Source: Lacimicrobium alkaliphilum
Lineage (GTDB): Bacteria > Pseudomonadota > Gammaproteobacteria > Enterobacterales > Alteromonadaceae
Length of the DNA: 64,000 nucleotides
NCBI RefSeq assembly: GCF_001466725.1
Contig: NZ_CP013650.1
Coordinates: 3,720,001-3,784,000, forward strand
Direction: 5' to 3'
This document shows positions 1 through 8,521 of the stretch, in pieces. Every line of letters starts with the position of its first letter. Within the stretch, counting starts at the first letter, position 1. Below the pieces are notes generated by a model. That model was given only the letters and a program-made list of their open reading frames with translations, was not told the origin of the DNA and made no database searches. The position numbers and the translations under genes are program-made.

Positions 1-153
1 CTTATTATACTAACATAACTTTTTAATATGTCTTTAGCCCTGTTTTATGCTAAATCACCCGGTTATGTGAACACTCAAAACGCCTTTTGATGGCATAACG
101 GGCCTGACCCTATACATCACTTTTTTAACTCTGCTTTAACATTAGCCTTTTCT

Positions 154-174
154 ATTTCACATTTATATTATAAT
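154..174. promoter_or_regulatory. Predicted arabinose-regulon operator upstream of the SSS symporter
   Basis: The half-site TATTATAAT is at 166-174 inside an AT-rich stretch ending about 65 bases before the symporter start. The other arm is poor, so this is one of the weaker members of the operator family best seen at 43223-43243. Assignment is by pattern similarity only. Confidence 0.45.
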
Positions 175-238
175 ATTTTATTTGTTGATTATCATGCATT
201 GAGCCGTCACTGGCTCAGGCTATGGAACAGGATATCTT

Positions 239-1867
239 ATGGTTGAATTAAGTACCCTCGACTGGCTGGTGCTGGCCGGCTTCTTTGTATTGCTGCTGGC
301 GGTGGTGTATTTCTCCATCCGTCAGAAAGAAGAAGATACAGCCGATTACTTTCTGGCCGGGCGAAATGCCGGCTGGCTGGTCATTGGCGCGTCCATTTTC
401 GCTTCCAATATCGGCTCTGAGCATCTGGTGGGCCTCTCGGGCGCTGGTGCCCAGTCAGGTATGGCCATGGCACACTGGGAGCTGCAATCCTGGATCATTC
501 TGCTGCTCGGCTGGGTCTTTGTGCCTTTTTACTGGAGCAGCAAAGTCTACACCATGCCGGAATTTCTGGAGCGGCGCTATAATCCGGCATCCCGTACCTT
601 CTTATCGGTGATTTCATTAGTCAGCTATGTGCTGACCAAGGTGGCTGTCACCGTTTATGCCGGTGGTATCGCCTTTAAAACCATTCTCGGCATCGAAAGC
701 ATCTGGGGCATAGATTTCTTCTGGATTTCCGCCCTGGGGCTGGTGATAGTGACCGGTATCTACACCGTACTGGGTGGCATGAAAGCCATTATGTGGACCT
801 CCGTATTGCAGACACCTGTGCTGATCATCGGCTCAGTGGTGATCCTGGTCGTGGGATTAGATAAAGTTGGCGGCTGGGCCGAAGTCGAACGACTGAATGA
901 CGCTAACATGCACCTTATTCGCTCTGCCTCCGATGCAGAATTTCCCTGGCCTGGGATTATTTTTGGCTCATTTATTATTGGTTTCTGGTATTGGTGTACC
1001 GATCAATACATCGTACAAAGGGTGCTGTCGGCGAAAAACATTAAAGCCGCACGCCGCGGTACCATGTTCGCAGGCTACCTCAAACTGTTGCCGGTATTTA
1101 TCTTTCTGGTACCCGGAATGATCGCCTATGCCCTTCAGGCTAAGGGGATCATCAGCTACGACAGTGCCGATCAGGCCTTCCCCACACTGGTCTCTGAATT
1201 ATTGCCTGCAGGCGTCAAAGGGCTGGTGATTGGTGGTCTGGTGGCGGCGCTGATGAGTTCACTGGCCTCCCTGTTTAACTCTTCGGCGACCCTGTTTACC
1301 ATCGATTTCTACAAGAAGTTCAAACCCGAGTCCAGTGAGAAACATCTGCTTAAAGTCGGGCGCATGGCTACCATCGTCATCGTATTGCTGGGTATCCTGT
1401 GGATCCCGGTGATGAGCCTGATAGCCGATGTACTTTACGAATATCTGCAAAGCGTACAGTCACTTATCGCCCCAGGTATTGCCGCCGTGTTCCTGCTCGG
1501 ACTGATCAGCAAGCGCATCACCCCCAGTGCCGGCTTTATCGGCCTGGTGTCAGGCTTTGTGCTGGGCATGGTCAGACTGGTGCTGTTGCCATTTAAGGAG
1601 GATCTGCAAGGCAGCGCCTTCGCCTGGATCACCAATATGAACTGGCTGTATTACTGCATTCTGTTGTTTGTGGTGGTCACCGCCATCATGATACTGGTGA
1701 GTATGGTGACCCAGAGAGCCAGTGATGAAAAACTCAAAGGGCTGACCTTCTCCAGTCTGGGCAAGGAGAATATGCAGGCAATGATTAAAGATCTGGATAA
1801 GTGGGACTATATCCATACCGTCGGTATTCTGGGGATTACCGCGTTGATCTATATCCGCTTCTGGTAG
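239..1867 (+). CDS. Sodium/solute symporter (SSS, SGLT-like)
   Basis: Inner-membrane sodium-coupled sugar transporter of the SSS family, 542 residues, about the length of vSGLT-type proteins. Visible family signs are an N-terminal membrane segment followed by the DYFLAGRNAGW stretch near residues 36-46, a SNIGSEHLVGLSG loop around residues 56-68, and a run of hydrophobic helices through to the C-terminus. The ATG has a modest AGGA a few bases upstream. A predicted arabinose operator lies about 65 bases upstream, and the next genes are arabinan enzymes, so L-arabinose (or a related monosaccharide) is the likely substrate; that is inferred from context. Galactose or glucose cannot be excluded. 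Confidence 0.9.
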   Translation: MVELSTLDWLVLAGFFVLLLAVVYFSIRQKEEDTADYFLAGRNAGWLVIGASIFASNIGSEHLVGLSGAGAQSGMAMAHWELQSWIILLLGWVFVPFYWSSKVYTMPEFLERRYNPASRTFLSVISLVSYVLTKVAVTVYAGGIAFKTILGIESIWGIDFFWISALGLVIVTGIYTVLGGMKAIMWTSVLQTPVLIIGSVVILVVGLDKVGGWAEVERLNDANMHLIRSASDAEFPWPGIIFGSFIIGFWYWCTDQYIVQRVLSAKNIKAARRGTMFAGYLKLLPVFIFLVPGMIAYALQAKGIISYDSADQAFPTLVSELLPAGVKGLVIGGLVAALMSSLASLFNSSATLFTIDFYKKFKPESSEKHLLKVGRMATIVIVLLGILWIPVMSLIADVLYEYLQSVQSLIAPGIAAVFLLGLISKRITPSAGFIGLVSGFVLGMVRLVLLPFKEDLQGSAFAWITNMNWLYYCILLFVVVTAIMILVSMVTQRASDEKLKGLTFSSLGKENMQAMIKDLDKWDYIHTVGILGITALIYIRFW

Positions 1868-2231
1868 AAGGTTCTGGCAATATCAAAGAGCTCCGGACAG
1901 GGATAGTCCGGAATAAAGGCACGAACGAAAAGACTTTCTTACCGCGGAGTCGCCAGGGATGCAGAGGAAAGAAGGGGGTCAACATCTCCACATCCTCTGC
2001 GTCTATGCGTTGAAATGACCCTCTGTTCGTATCCTTAGTGTTTTTCGTGGTCAATAATCATCAACCACGAAAAACACTAAAAGCACGAACAAGGCAGGGT
2101 CCTGTAGCCCGTGATGCAGCGTAGCGGAATCCGGGGCCCCTCCTTACCCGTATGCCGCTTCGCTTTATACGGGCTACGATACCTTCAAATCTCTGTGCTC
2201 TCCGTGGCTCTGTGGTAAATCTCTGTTCCCC
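1868..2231. repeat. Gene-free gap filled with inverted-repeat elements
   Basis: No convincing gene lies here. The gap carries at least two separate inverted repeats. One has perfect 17-bp arms at 2035-2051 and 2064-2080 (core CGTGGT ... ACCACG) with a 12-base spacer. The other is GTAGCCCGT at 2104-2112 paired with ACGGGCTAC at 2169-2177, enclosing GCAGCGTAGCGGAATCC-type sequence. Before them, 1938-2010 has CGCGGAG ... GCAGAGG ... CCTCTGCGTC, a third imperfect pair. Vocabulary similar to the first family recurs at 35890-36090. These look like dispersed non-coding repeats lying downstream of the symporter gene. Confidence 0.6.
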
Positions 2232-3254
2232 TCAGTCGCCCCGTTCCTGTTCAAACACCGGAAAACCGTTGGCGTCCCAGTGCAGCACTCTGGCCCTGGC
2301 ATGACGATTAGGATCCGTCAGCGGTGACCCTTTAAGCTCAAGGTAATCTCTGCTGTGATAGATCATCAGATCTGTCCTGCCATCTTCAGCCAGCACAAAA
2401 CTATTGTGTCCGGGGCCATAGCGGTCCAGCCGTTCATTAGTGCTGAATACCGGCTGCGGTGATTTGTTCCAGCTCGTCGGATCGAGTAAATCCGCATCCT
2501 CGTCAGCCCAGAGCAACCCCATCGTGTAGCGGTGGTCGGTGGCACTGGCAGAGTAGGTCATAAACACCCGGCCATGGCGGATAATGACAGCGGCGCCCTC
2601 ATTCACCTTATAACCACGGGTTTCCCAGTCCAGCGTCGGCTCGGCAATGGCGACAACAGGCTCCTTGATACTGGTAGGGCTGTCCATTTCAGCAATCCAC
2701 AAAGCGGAGTTGTAGCTGGCGGCCTTGTCCTGCTGAGCCCAGACCATATAGGCCTTACCCCGATGCTCGAAACGGGTAGCATCAAGGGCAAAACTATCCA
2801 GATGGCTTGTTACCTGCCCTTCTTCCTGCCAGTTGTCGGTAGCAGGGTCAGCATCAGGGTTCGACAGCGCGTACATACGAATAGAGAAGGGCTTTTCCAC
2901 ATCGCCGGCGGCAAAATACACATACCAGACATCGTCGATACGATGCAGCTCCGGCGCCCAGATATTTGCACTCATAGGACCAGCGTCCTTCTTTTTCCAG
3001 ATAACGGTAGGCTCAGCCAGTTTAAGATCATTGATGCGGCAACTGCTGCGGATCTCAATCTGATCGAATCCCGGCGAAGAGCCAATAAACTGATAACAGC
3101 CGCTGGCCGGATCGCGGTATATCCAGGGGTCGGCTCTTTGCAGTACGATAGGGTTGTCGATATTAAGGGGCTGATTCTCAACCGCCATACCCGATGACGT
3201 AACAGCGATCATCAGACTGGCGAGCAGCCCTCCTGAACGGGTAATACAACGCAT
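2232..3254 (-). CDS. GH43 family arabinosidase, exported
   Basis: Family 43 glycoside hydrolase of 340 residues, five-bladed propeller type, probably an exo-acting alpha-L-arabinofuranosidase or arabinosidase on arabinan fragments. The three acidic residues are recognisable: D42 in RADPW (base), D158 in LDAT (pKa modulator) and E219 in VNEG (acid). A hydrophobic N-terminal signal segment at about residues 8-24 predicts export. AGGAG sits 7 bases before the ATG. It is divergent from the endo-arabinanase at 3356, and the 101-bp gap holds a predicted operator. It closely resembles the GH43 protein at 7575-8519 in motif order, but that one has no signal peptide, suggesting a periplasmic/cytoplasmic pair. 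Exact linkage specificity is not readable. Confidence 0.87.
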   Translation of the reverse strand: MRCITRSGGLLASLMIAVTSSGMAVENQPLNIDNPIVLQRADPWIYRDPASGCYQFIGSSPGFDQIEIRSSCRINDLKLAEPTVIWKKKDAGPMSANIWAPELHRIDDVWYVYFAAGDVEKPFSIRMYALSNPDADPATDNWQEEGQVTSHLDSFALDATRFEHRGKAYMVWAQQDKAASYNSALWIAEMDSPTSIKEPVVAIAEPTLDWETRGYKVNEGAAVIIRHGRVFMTYSASATDHRYTMGLLWADEDADLLDPTSWNKSPQPVFSTNERLDRYGPGHNSFVLAEDGRTDLMIYHSRDYLELKGSPLTDPNRHARARVLHWDANGFPVFEQERGD

Positions 3255-3284
3255 AATAAACTCCTGATGCTAGGTTTTGGCTTA

Positions 3285-3305
3285 TTGTTAATATTGTATT
3301 ATATA
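3285..3305. promoter_or_regulatory. Predicted arabinose-regulon operator between two GH43 genes
   Basis: Arms TTGTTAATA and TATTATATA flank a TTG centre at 3294-3296. It lies in the intergenic space between the divergent genes at 2232-3254 and 3356-4372, so one site could serve both. It matches the site at 43223-43243 strongly in the right arm and the inner left arm. Confidence 0.6.
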
Positions 3306-3355
3306 TGTTAATATCGAACTGACAACAATCACCCTTATCAGCCCGGAGAAACCTG

Positions 3356-4372
3356 ATGTTCAAACACGCACTGTATCTGACAATGGCTCTGTTTTTGGGG
3401 CTCAGTGCCCACGCTCAGAGCAAGCCGCTGGAAGTTCATGATCCTGTATTGACCAAAGAAGGAGATACTTACTATGTATTCAGTACCGGGCCGGGTATTA
3501 CCTTTTATTCCTCAAAGGATATGAAAAACTGGACACTGGCAGGAAGAGTATTTGAACATGAGCCGAGCTGGGCCAGACGGGTGGCGCCCGGCTTTAACGG
3601 CCATCTGTGGGCACCGGATATTTATCAGAAGAATGGTAAATTTTATCTGTATTACTCCGTATCGGCCTTTGGTAAAAACACCTCAGCCATGGGCGTTGCA
3701 GTCAACACAACTCTGAACCCGGAGTCTGAGGACTACAGATGGGTAGATCAGGGCATTGTTCTGCAATCTGTACCTAATCGTGATCACTGGAATGCCATCG
3801 ACCCGGCCATTATCGAAGACGAAAATGGCACCGCCTGGATGAGTTTTGGCTCCTTCTGGGAAGGATTGAAGCTGGTAAAAATGGATGACGATCTGGTTCG
3901 TCTGTCTGAGCCACAGGAATGGTACAGTATTGCCAAGCGCCCCGGTAACCCGCAGACGGCAGACGCAGACCCTGGTGAAGGCGCCATCGAAGCCCCCTAT
4001 ATTTTTAAGAAAAATGACTACTACTACCTGTTTGTTTCCTTCGACAAATGCTGCCGCGGTATGGACAGCGACTATAAGATCATGGTCGGGCGCAGTAAAT
4101 CCGTTACCGGTCCCTACTTAGACAAAGAGGGCAAAGACATGCGCGAAGGGGGCGGCAGTCTGGTGCTGGAAGGAAATAAAGACTGGGTGGCCCTGGGCCA
4201 TAACGCCGCTTACAGCATCGACGGCCAGGATTATCTGGTGTTTCATGCCTATGAAAGCGCAGATAATGGCGTGCAAAAGCTGAAAATCCTGCCCATTGAG
4301 TGGCAAAACGACTGGCCAGTGGTTGACCCACAGGATCTTAACCGCTACCACGCAAAAGTGGGGTCAGAGTAA
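3356..4372 (+). CDS. Arabinan endo-1,5-alpha-L-arabinosidase (GH43)
   Basis: Endo-arabinanase-type GH43 of 338 residues that should cut alpha-1,5-arabinan internally. A signal peptide occupies residues 1-20 (ends SAHAQ). Catalytic acids appear as D29 in VHDP, D149 in AIDPA and E212 in IEAPY; LGHNAAY near residue 280 supplies the metal-site histidine typical of endo-arabinanases. The start has GGAG 9 bases upstream. Oddity: the last codons (KVGSE and the TAA at 4370-4372) lie inside the left terminal repeat of the RAYT element that follows, so the native C-terminus was replaced by element sequence. The convergent GH127 gene carries the same tail. Confidence 0.9.
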   Translation: MFKHALYLTMALFLGLSAHAQSKPLEVHDPVLTKEGDTYYVFSTGPGITFYSSKDMKNWTLAGRVFEHEPSWARRVAPGFNGHLWAPDIYQKNGKFYLYYSVSAFGKNTSAMGVAVNTTLNPESEDYRWVDQGIVLQSVPNRDHWNAIDPAIIEDENGTAWMSFGSFWEGLKLVKMDDDLVRLSEPQEWYSIAKRPGNPQTADADPGEGAIEAPYIFKKNDYYYLFVSFDKCCRGMDSDYKIMVGRSKSVTGPYLDKEGKDMREGGGSLVLEGNKDWVALGHNAAYSIDGQDYLVFHAYESADNGVQKLKILPIEWQNDWPVVDPQDLNRYHAKVGSE

Positions 4373-4378
4373 ACTTTT
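4354..4378. repeat. Left terminal inverted repeat of the RAYT element
   Basis: A 25-bp sequence with core GTGGGGTCAGAGTAAAC, repeated in inverse orientation at 5184-5208. Read rightwards it ends the endo-arabinanase gene (KVGSE stop); read leftwards it ends the transposase gene (KSLL stop at 4364-4366). Confidence 0.9.
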
Positions 4379-5083
4379 TCCGGGCTCTGCACCTGATGCG
4401 GATTTAGCCGGCCTTCCCATCCTGGCCGGCAGCATGCGTCTGCCGGTTTTCGTTTCCATTTGTTGTTTAAATGCGTTGCTGCCAATTGCCGTACCTCTGT
4501 TGATCGCCTCTCTGATTTGTTTCAGCAAAATGGGACCTATCTGATTAGAAAATAAGGTACGGTAGCATGCCAATCGTTGTCCTTTTGATGAACCTAGTGC
4601 CAGATAGACTTGATGTGGTGTACAAAGTGTCGATTGTTTTCCTAGAGCATTAATCTGATAGCTGGACCATGGATATTCTGCGGGAGTATCTACTATCATT
4701 GCCCGCACCGGGTTGAGCTCAATATAGCGATACAGATTTAACAGGTAGATTTCGGTTTGTACCAGACATGATTTATACCGGCCTTCCCAAAGTGTTCCTG
4801 TACGCTGGTGACGATGATTAAAGTAGCGTACATATTTGCGCCCAAGGCACTGCATCATCTTGGCAACCGCCAACTCATCTGCCGGAGTACAAAGCAGATG
4901 CACATGATTAGTCATTAACACCCAGGCGTGAATTTGCACATCGTGTTCCTGAGAATAATCCTTTAACCAACCGATGTAGGCCCGATAATCCTGCTGATCG
5001 GCAAAACACTGCTGGCGATTATTGCCTCGCTGGATAACATGCTCTGGAACACCTGCGGGACATACTCTTGGTAGCCTGGCCAT
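4364..5083 (-). CDS. REP-associated tyrosine transposase (RAYT, Y1/HUH type)
   Basis: Y1-transposase family protein of about 239 residues. The HUH metal motif is NHVHLL (H60 and H62 counted from the chosen ATG) and the catalytic tyrosine candidate lies in LYRYIELNPVRA. These single-strand nucleases act on REP palindromes flanking or dispersed from their gene. I chose the ATG at 5083 (MARLPR) because GGGAG precedes it by 8 bases; an in-frame start at 5107 is possible. The gene sits inside a 25-bp inverted repeat (4354-4378 and 5184-5208) and its own stop lies in the left repeat. It has been inserted between the 3' ends of two convergent arabinan enzymes. A matching repeat pair without a transposase is at 41115-41201. 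Confidence 0.9.
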   Translation of the reverse strand: MARLPRVCPAGVPEHVIQRGNNRQQCFADQQDYRAYIGWLKDYSQEHDVQIHAWVLMTNHVHLLCTPADELAVAKMMQCLGRKYVRYFNHRHQRTGTLWEGRYKSCLVQTEIYLLNLYRYIELNPVRAMIVDTPAEYPWSSYQINALGKQSTLCTPHQVYLALGSSKGQRLACYRTLFSNQIGPILLKQIREAINRGTAIGSNAFKQQMETKTGRRMLPARMGRPAKSASGAEPGKSLL

Positions 5084-5155
5084 AACTTTCACTCCCTTGA
5101 AACTCACTCCTCCAGATTATAGTAGGTAAAAGAAGCTTTGAGAGTCGCAGGCAGA

Positions 5156-5182
5156 AGCCTTGCTGAACACTCAGGCAAGGCT
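5156..5182. repeat. REP-like hairpin inside the RAYT element
   Basis: Perfect 8-bp arms AGCCTTGC (5156-5163) and GCAAGGCT (5175-5182) around an 11-base loop, directly next to the right terminal repeat and upstream of the transposase gene. Position and shape fit a recognition hairpin for a Y1 transposase; that role is inferred. Confidence 0.6.
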
Positions 5183-5183
5183 G

Positions 5184-5208
5184 AAAAGTTTACTCTGACC
5201 CCACTTTT
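5184..5208. repeat. Right terminal inverted repeat of the RAYT element
   Basis: Inverted copy of the repeat at 4354-4378. On the minus strand it encodes the final KVGSE and TAA of the GH127 gene. Confidence 0.9.
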
Positions 5209-7571
5209 TCGGTAAGCAGGCGGATGCCGTAGATGCCACCGGCGATGGAGTCTTTGGCGGCGACAAAGCGCAGGCTGTGGCCATGTTGGTCGGCGCGCTT
5301 AAGGATTTCCTCGCTCAGCACATAGTCCTGTTCGTAGAATCCGTCCTGCTGGGGCGCAGACAGCTCCACCTCAGCCAGCAACAGGCCATTCATCATGATC
5401 CTGAACCTTCTGCCGCTATCTCCGGCAAAGTAGCGCAGGCGTAAGATCCGGCCCTGGTGCTCATGATCTCTGAGTTTATATCCAAACCAGCCGCTGGCAT
5501 CCCGCCAGTGCTGGCCCTGATTAACGCCTGCGCCGGTCTGCTCGCCGGCAAAGTCATGCTCTGCCTCCGGTTGTTGCTCACCGGGGTTGATCTGATCCAC
5601 AGTGCGCGCCTGTAACTGCTGTTGCTGACGGGCGATATCCTGCGCCTGCTGACGTTGCTGGCGGTAGTCCTTTTCGCTGAATTGCGGCCAGTACAGCTGA
5701 TAGCGGCTGTCATGCAAACGGAAAAAGGGGATCAGTTGTACCTGCTCTGAGGCGATCCCCTCCCCCTTTGCCAGGCTCTGGCTGGCGGAAAAAGCCAGTT
5801 TGGTGCCGGGCAGGCGCGCTATGCTGGTCAGAAAGCCTTGTGCATCACCCAGTATCATGGGTACCGCCTCTGGCGGACACACCGGCCCATCGGCAATATG
5901 ACCCATACGGCTGTTATCGGCAATAAACTCGAGCTTTTCGTTCTCAAAGGGGCTCATCTTGCTCGCTAACACTACCGGCCCGTAGAGCACCGAGTAGTAA
6001 TCACTGCCATCGGGAAGTTGTTCAAGCCTTGGCGCGGTAGCCAGACTAAAGCGGATCGTATCCCCCGCCTGCCAGCGGCGTGTAATGCTGAGATACCCCT
6101 GGCGCTGTTGCTCTGCCGCAACCGGCTCGCCGTTGATCTTAAGCTGCAAAGCGGCGTCTTTAGCCCAATGGGGCCGACGAATACTGATACGAAGGGCCTT
6201 ATCCGTGCCCGACTGAATATTCAGTTGCACGTCTTCTTCATCGGGAAAACGGGTTTCAAGGGCCAGTTGCAGCCCCTGTTGCTGCCAGTTCAGCCGTGAA
6301 GGGATAAACAGGTTGACCAACAGTTCATTGTCATCATGTGCGTAGATCAACTCGGCGTATTTACTGTGATTTTCAATCCCCGAGCCCACGCAACACCACA
6401 TGGAATCATGCACACTGGAATACTTGCGGTAATGACCCGGGCGCATCGGCGTGAAATACACCAGCCCGCCATGCTGCGGATGCTGAGAGGAGAGAATATG
6501 GTTGTACATGGCCCGTTCATAATAATCCAGGTAGCGACTGTAACCACTGTCCAGAAACAGCAATTTGCTCAGCTTCTGCATATTGTAGGTATTGCAGGTC
6601 TCCGGTCCTTCCACATCGCTGATCATGTCACTGAAATCATCACTGGCATGGAAGTGTTCGCGCACACTGTTACCGCCGATACTGACTGAGCGCTCGCCCG
6701 TCACCACATTCCAGAAGTATTCCGCCGCCTGATACCAGCTTTTCTCACCACTTTGCCGGCCAACCTTAAGAAAACCGATGATCTTGGGGATCTGGGTGTT
6801 GGCATGCAGGCCATCAAGACGATCCTGATTGTCCAGCAGCGGTTCGAGGATCTGTTGATGAGAAAACTGCCTGGCCAGTTGCAGATAACCCTGCTGTGGG
6901 AACAGCCTGTGCATATCCGCCAGCACGTCATTCATGCCGCCATGTTCGGTGATCAGCAGTTGCTGGATCTGCGCATCGGTTAACCCGGACACCAGTTCCT
7001 GCAGCCACTGGCCCAGCTCATTGAGCATCAGCCCGGCCAGTTCGATGTCGGCAATCACATAGGCGTCATGCAGGCCCGCAAAGACCTTATGCAGATTGTA
7101 AAACGGCACCCAGCGCTGGTTAAGACTAAAGAGATCAGCGTCAATGTTACCGGCACGGATCTGCTGCCACATCGCCCCGCCATCGGGAATGCCGCCCAGA
7201 TAACCCTTGCCCTGTTTAAGCTGAGCCTGGCGCATCACGCCCAGCATCTGCTCTAAGCGTTGCTTTAAGCGTTTATCGCCACTGGCGGCATAGCCTAAGC
7301 TCAGGGCACTGAGGTAGTGGCCACCGATATGGCCGTCGAGGCCGCTGCTTTCCCAGTTTCCGTAGGCAGGTGAATCGGTCTCAATACCCGCCTCATTTAA
7401 ATAGGGAGCGAGTAATCGCTCAGGCTTCAGCTCCAGCAGATAGTCAATGTTTTTGAGCTGAGCATGCAAAAATGGCCCGCCTTCGAGCTGCACCTGTGAC
7501 AAAGCAAAGGGCTCAACAGCCTGTACTTTGTATCCCACAAGCAAACAAAGCAGAACCAGGGCGCGCCACAT
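5190..7571 (-). CDS. GH127 beta-L-arabinofuranosidase, exported
   Basis: GH127 (formerly DUF1680) enzyme of 793 residues, expected to release beta-L-arabinofuranose by the cysteine-nucleophile/zinc mechanism known from HypBA1. The zinc and nucleophile residues are visible as E324 and C326 in GPETCNTYN and C393-C394 in MWCCVGSG. A signal peptide covers residues 1-18. It is the last gene of a tight unit after the GPH symporter (8522) and a GH43 (7575), with 3 bases between the preceding stop and this ATG. The C-terminal KVGSE and stop codon come from the right terminal repeat of the RAYT element, the same tail as the convergent endo-arabinanase. The catalytic region is untouched, so activity should be retained. 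Confidence 0.92.
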   Translation of the reverse strand: MWRALVLLCLLVGYKVQAVEPFALSQVQLEGGPFLHAQLKNIDYLLELKPERLLAPYLNEAGIETDSPAYGNWESSGLDGHIGGHYLSALSLGYAASGDKRLKQRLEQMLGVMRQAQLKQGKGYLGGIPDGGAMWQQIRAGNIDADLFSLNQRWVPFYNLHKVFAGLHDAYVIADIELAGLMLNELGQWLQELVSGLTDAQIQQLLITEHGGMNDVLADMHRLFPQQGYLQLARQFSHQQILEPLLDNQDRLDGLHANTQIPKIIGFLKVGRQSGEKSWYQAAEYFWNVVTGERSVSIGGNSVREHFHASDDFSDMISDVEGPETCNTYNMQKLSKLLFLDSGYSRYLDYYERAMYNHILSSQHPQHGGLVYFTPMRPGHYRKYSSVHDSMWCCVGSGIENHSKYAELIYAHDDNELLVNLFIPSRLNWQQQGLQLALETRFPDEEDVQLNIQSGTDKALRISIRRPHWAKDAALQLKINGEPVAAEQQRQGYLSITRRWQAGDTIRFSLATAPRLEQLPDGSDYYSVLYGPVVLASKMSPFENEKLEFIADNSRMGHIADGPVCPPEAVPMILGDAQGFLTSIARLPGTKLAFSASQSLAKGEGIASEQVQLIPFFRLHDSRYQLYWPQFSEKDYRQQRQQAQDIARQQQQLQARTVDQINPGEQQPEAEHDFAGEQTGAGVNQGQHWRDASGWFGYKLRDHEHQGRILRLRYFAGDSGRRFRIMMNGLLLAEVELSAPQQDGFYEQDYVLSEEILKRADQHGHSLRFVAAKDSIAGGIYGIRLLTEKVGSE

Positions 7572-7574
7572 GCT

Positions 7575-8519
7575 TCAGGCCTGTCCGGGCTTACCGAACA
7601 CCGGCAACCCGTCCTTGTCCCAGTTGAGGATCTTGGTAAAGGTATGGCGGTTCGGGTCCCACAGGGGGTCACCCTCAATTTCGGTATAATTACGGGCATG
7701 ATACACCAGCACATCTTCACCCTCTTCACTCTGGGTAAAGCTGTTATGACCGGGGCCGAACATCTTCATTTCGGCATTGGTCTGAAACACAGGCTTTGGC
7801 AGCTTGGTCCAGCTGGCAGGGTCCATCAGATCCGCATTTTCGTCGGCATAGAGCAGCCCCACACAATAATTTTCATCGGTGGCGCTGGCTGAGTAACTGA
7901 TAAACACTCTGCCATGGCCTTTAATCACCGCCGGGCCTTCATTCACCCAGAATCCCCGGGTTTCCCAGTCCAGTTCAGGTTTGGTCAGCATCACGGGTTC
8001 GTCTTTTAAGGTCAGCGGGTCGCTCATCCTGGCAATATAGAGATTGGAGTTACCACGGATGCCGGGCCCTTTCTGCGCCCACAGATAATATAGCTCGCCC
8101 TGATGTTCAAAGGTGGTGGCATCCAGACAAAATGAATCGATGCCGGTATCGATCTGCCCTTCAAAGGTCCAGTCTGCGGTGACCGGATTATCGGCATCGC
8201 AACGTATGGCGTACATACGGTGCTGAAACAGTTCGTCTTTTATTTCACGGCTCGGGGCGGCAGCAAAGTAAACATACCAGGCACCCTGATTGAAGTGGAT
8301 CTCCGGCGCCCAGATCAGATCTGAGTAAGAGCCCTGGTCAGGCTTGAGCCAGACCATGCGGGTGTCGGCCTGAGCCAGCCCGGCCAGGGTTTTTGCCCGG
8401 CGCAATTCAATACCATCATACTCAGGTACTGAAGCGGTGAAATAATAATAGCCATCGCTGTGTTTATAAATAAAAGGGTCAGCACGCTGTGGAATCAGCG
8501 GAATATGGGTATTAAGCAT
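7575..8519 (-). CDS. GH43 family arabinosidase, probably cytoplasmic
   Basis: Family 43 hydrolase of 314 residues with catalytic residues D14 (RADPF), D133 (LDAT) and E194 (VNEG) and a late GPGHNSF motif. There is no signal peptide: the first residues run straight into the catalytic fold, so it should act in the cytoplasm. That fits its place 2 bases after the oligoside:cation symporter gene at 8522-9919, whose 3' end contains its AGGAG ribosome site. The likely role is trimming imported arabino-oligosaccharides. Motif order is nearly the same as in the exported GH43 at 2232-3254, suggesting a duplicated family with split localisation. Linkage specificity is unknown. Confidence 0.88.
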   Translation of the reverse strand: MLNTHIPLIPQRADPFIYKHSDGYYYFTASVPEYDGIELRRAKTLAGLAQADTRMVWLKPDQGSYSDLIWAPEIHFNQGAWYVYFAAAPSREIKDELFQHRMYAIRCDADNPVTADWTFEGQIDTGIDSFCLDATTFEHQGELYYLWAQKGPGIRGNSNLYIARMSDPLTLKDEPVMLTKPELDWETRGFWVNEGPAVIKGHGRVFISYSASATDENYCVGLLYADENADLMDPASWTKLPKPVFQTNAEMKMFGPGHNSFTQSEEGEDVLVYHARNYTEIEGDPLWDPNRHTFTKILNWDKDGLPVFGKPGQA

Positions 8520-8521
8520 GA

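Noticed and set aside
2532..3197. 221-codon plus-strand open frame
   Set aside because: Antisense to the GH43 gene at 2232-3254 whose catalytic residues are all in place.
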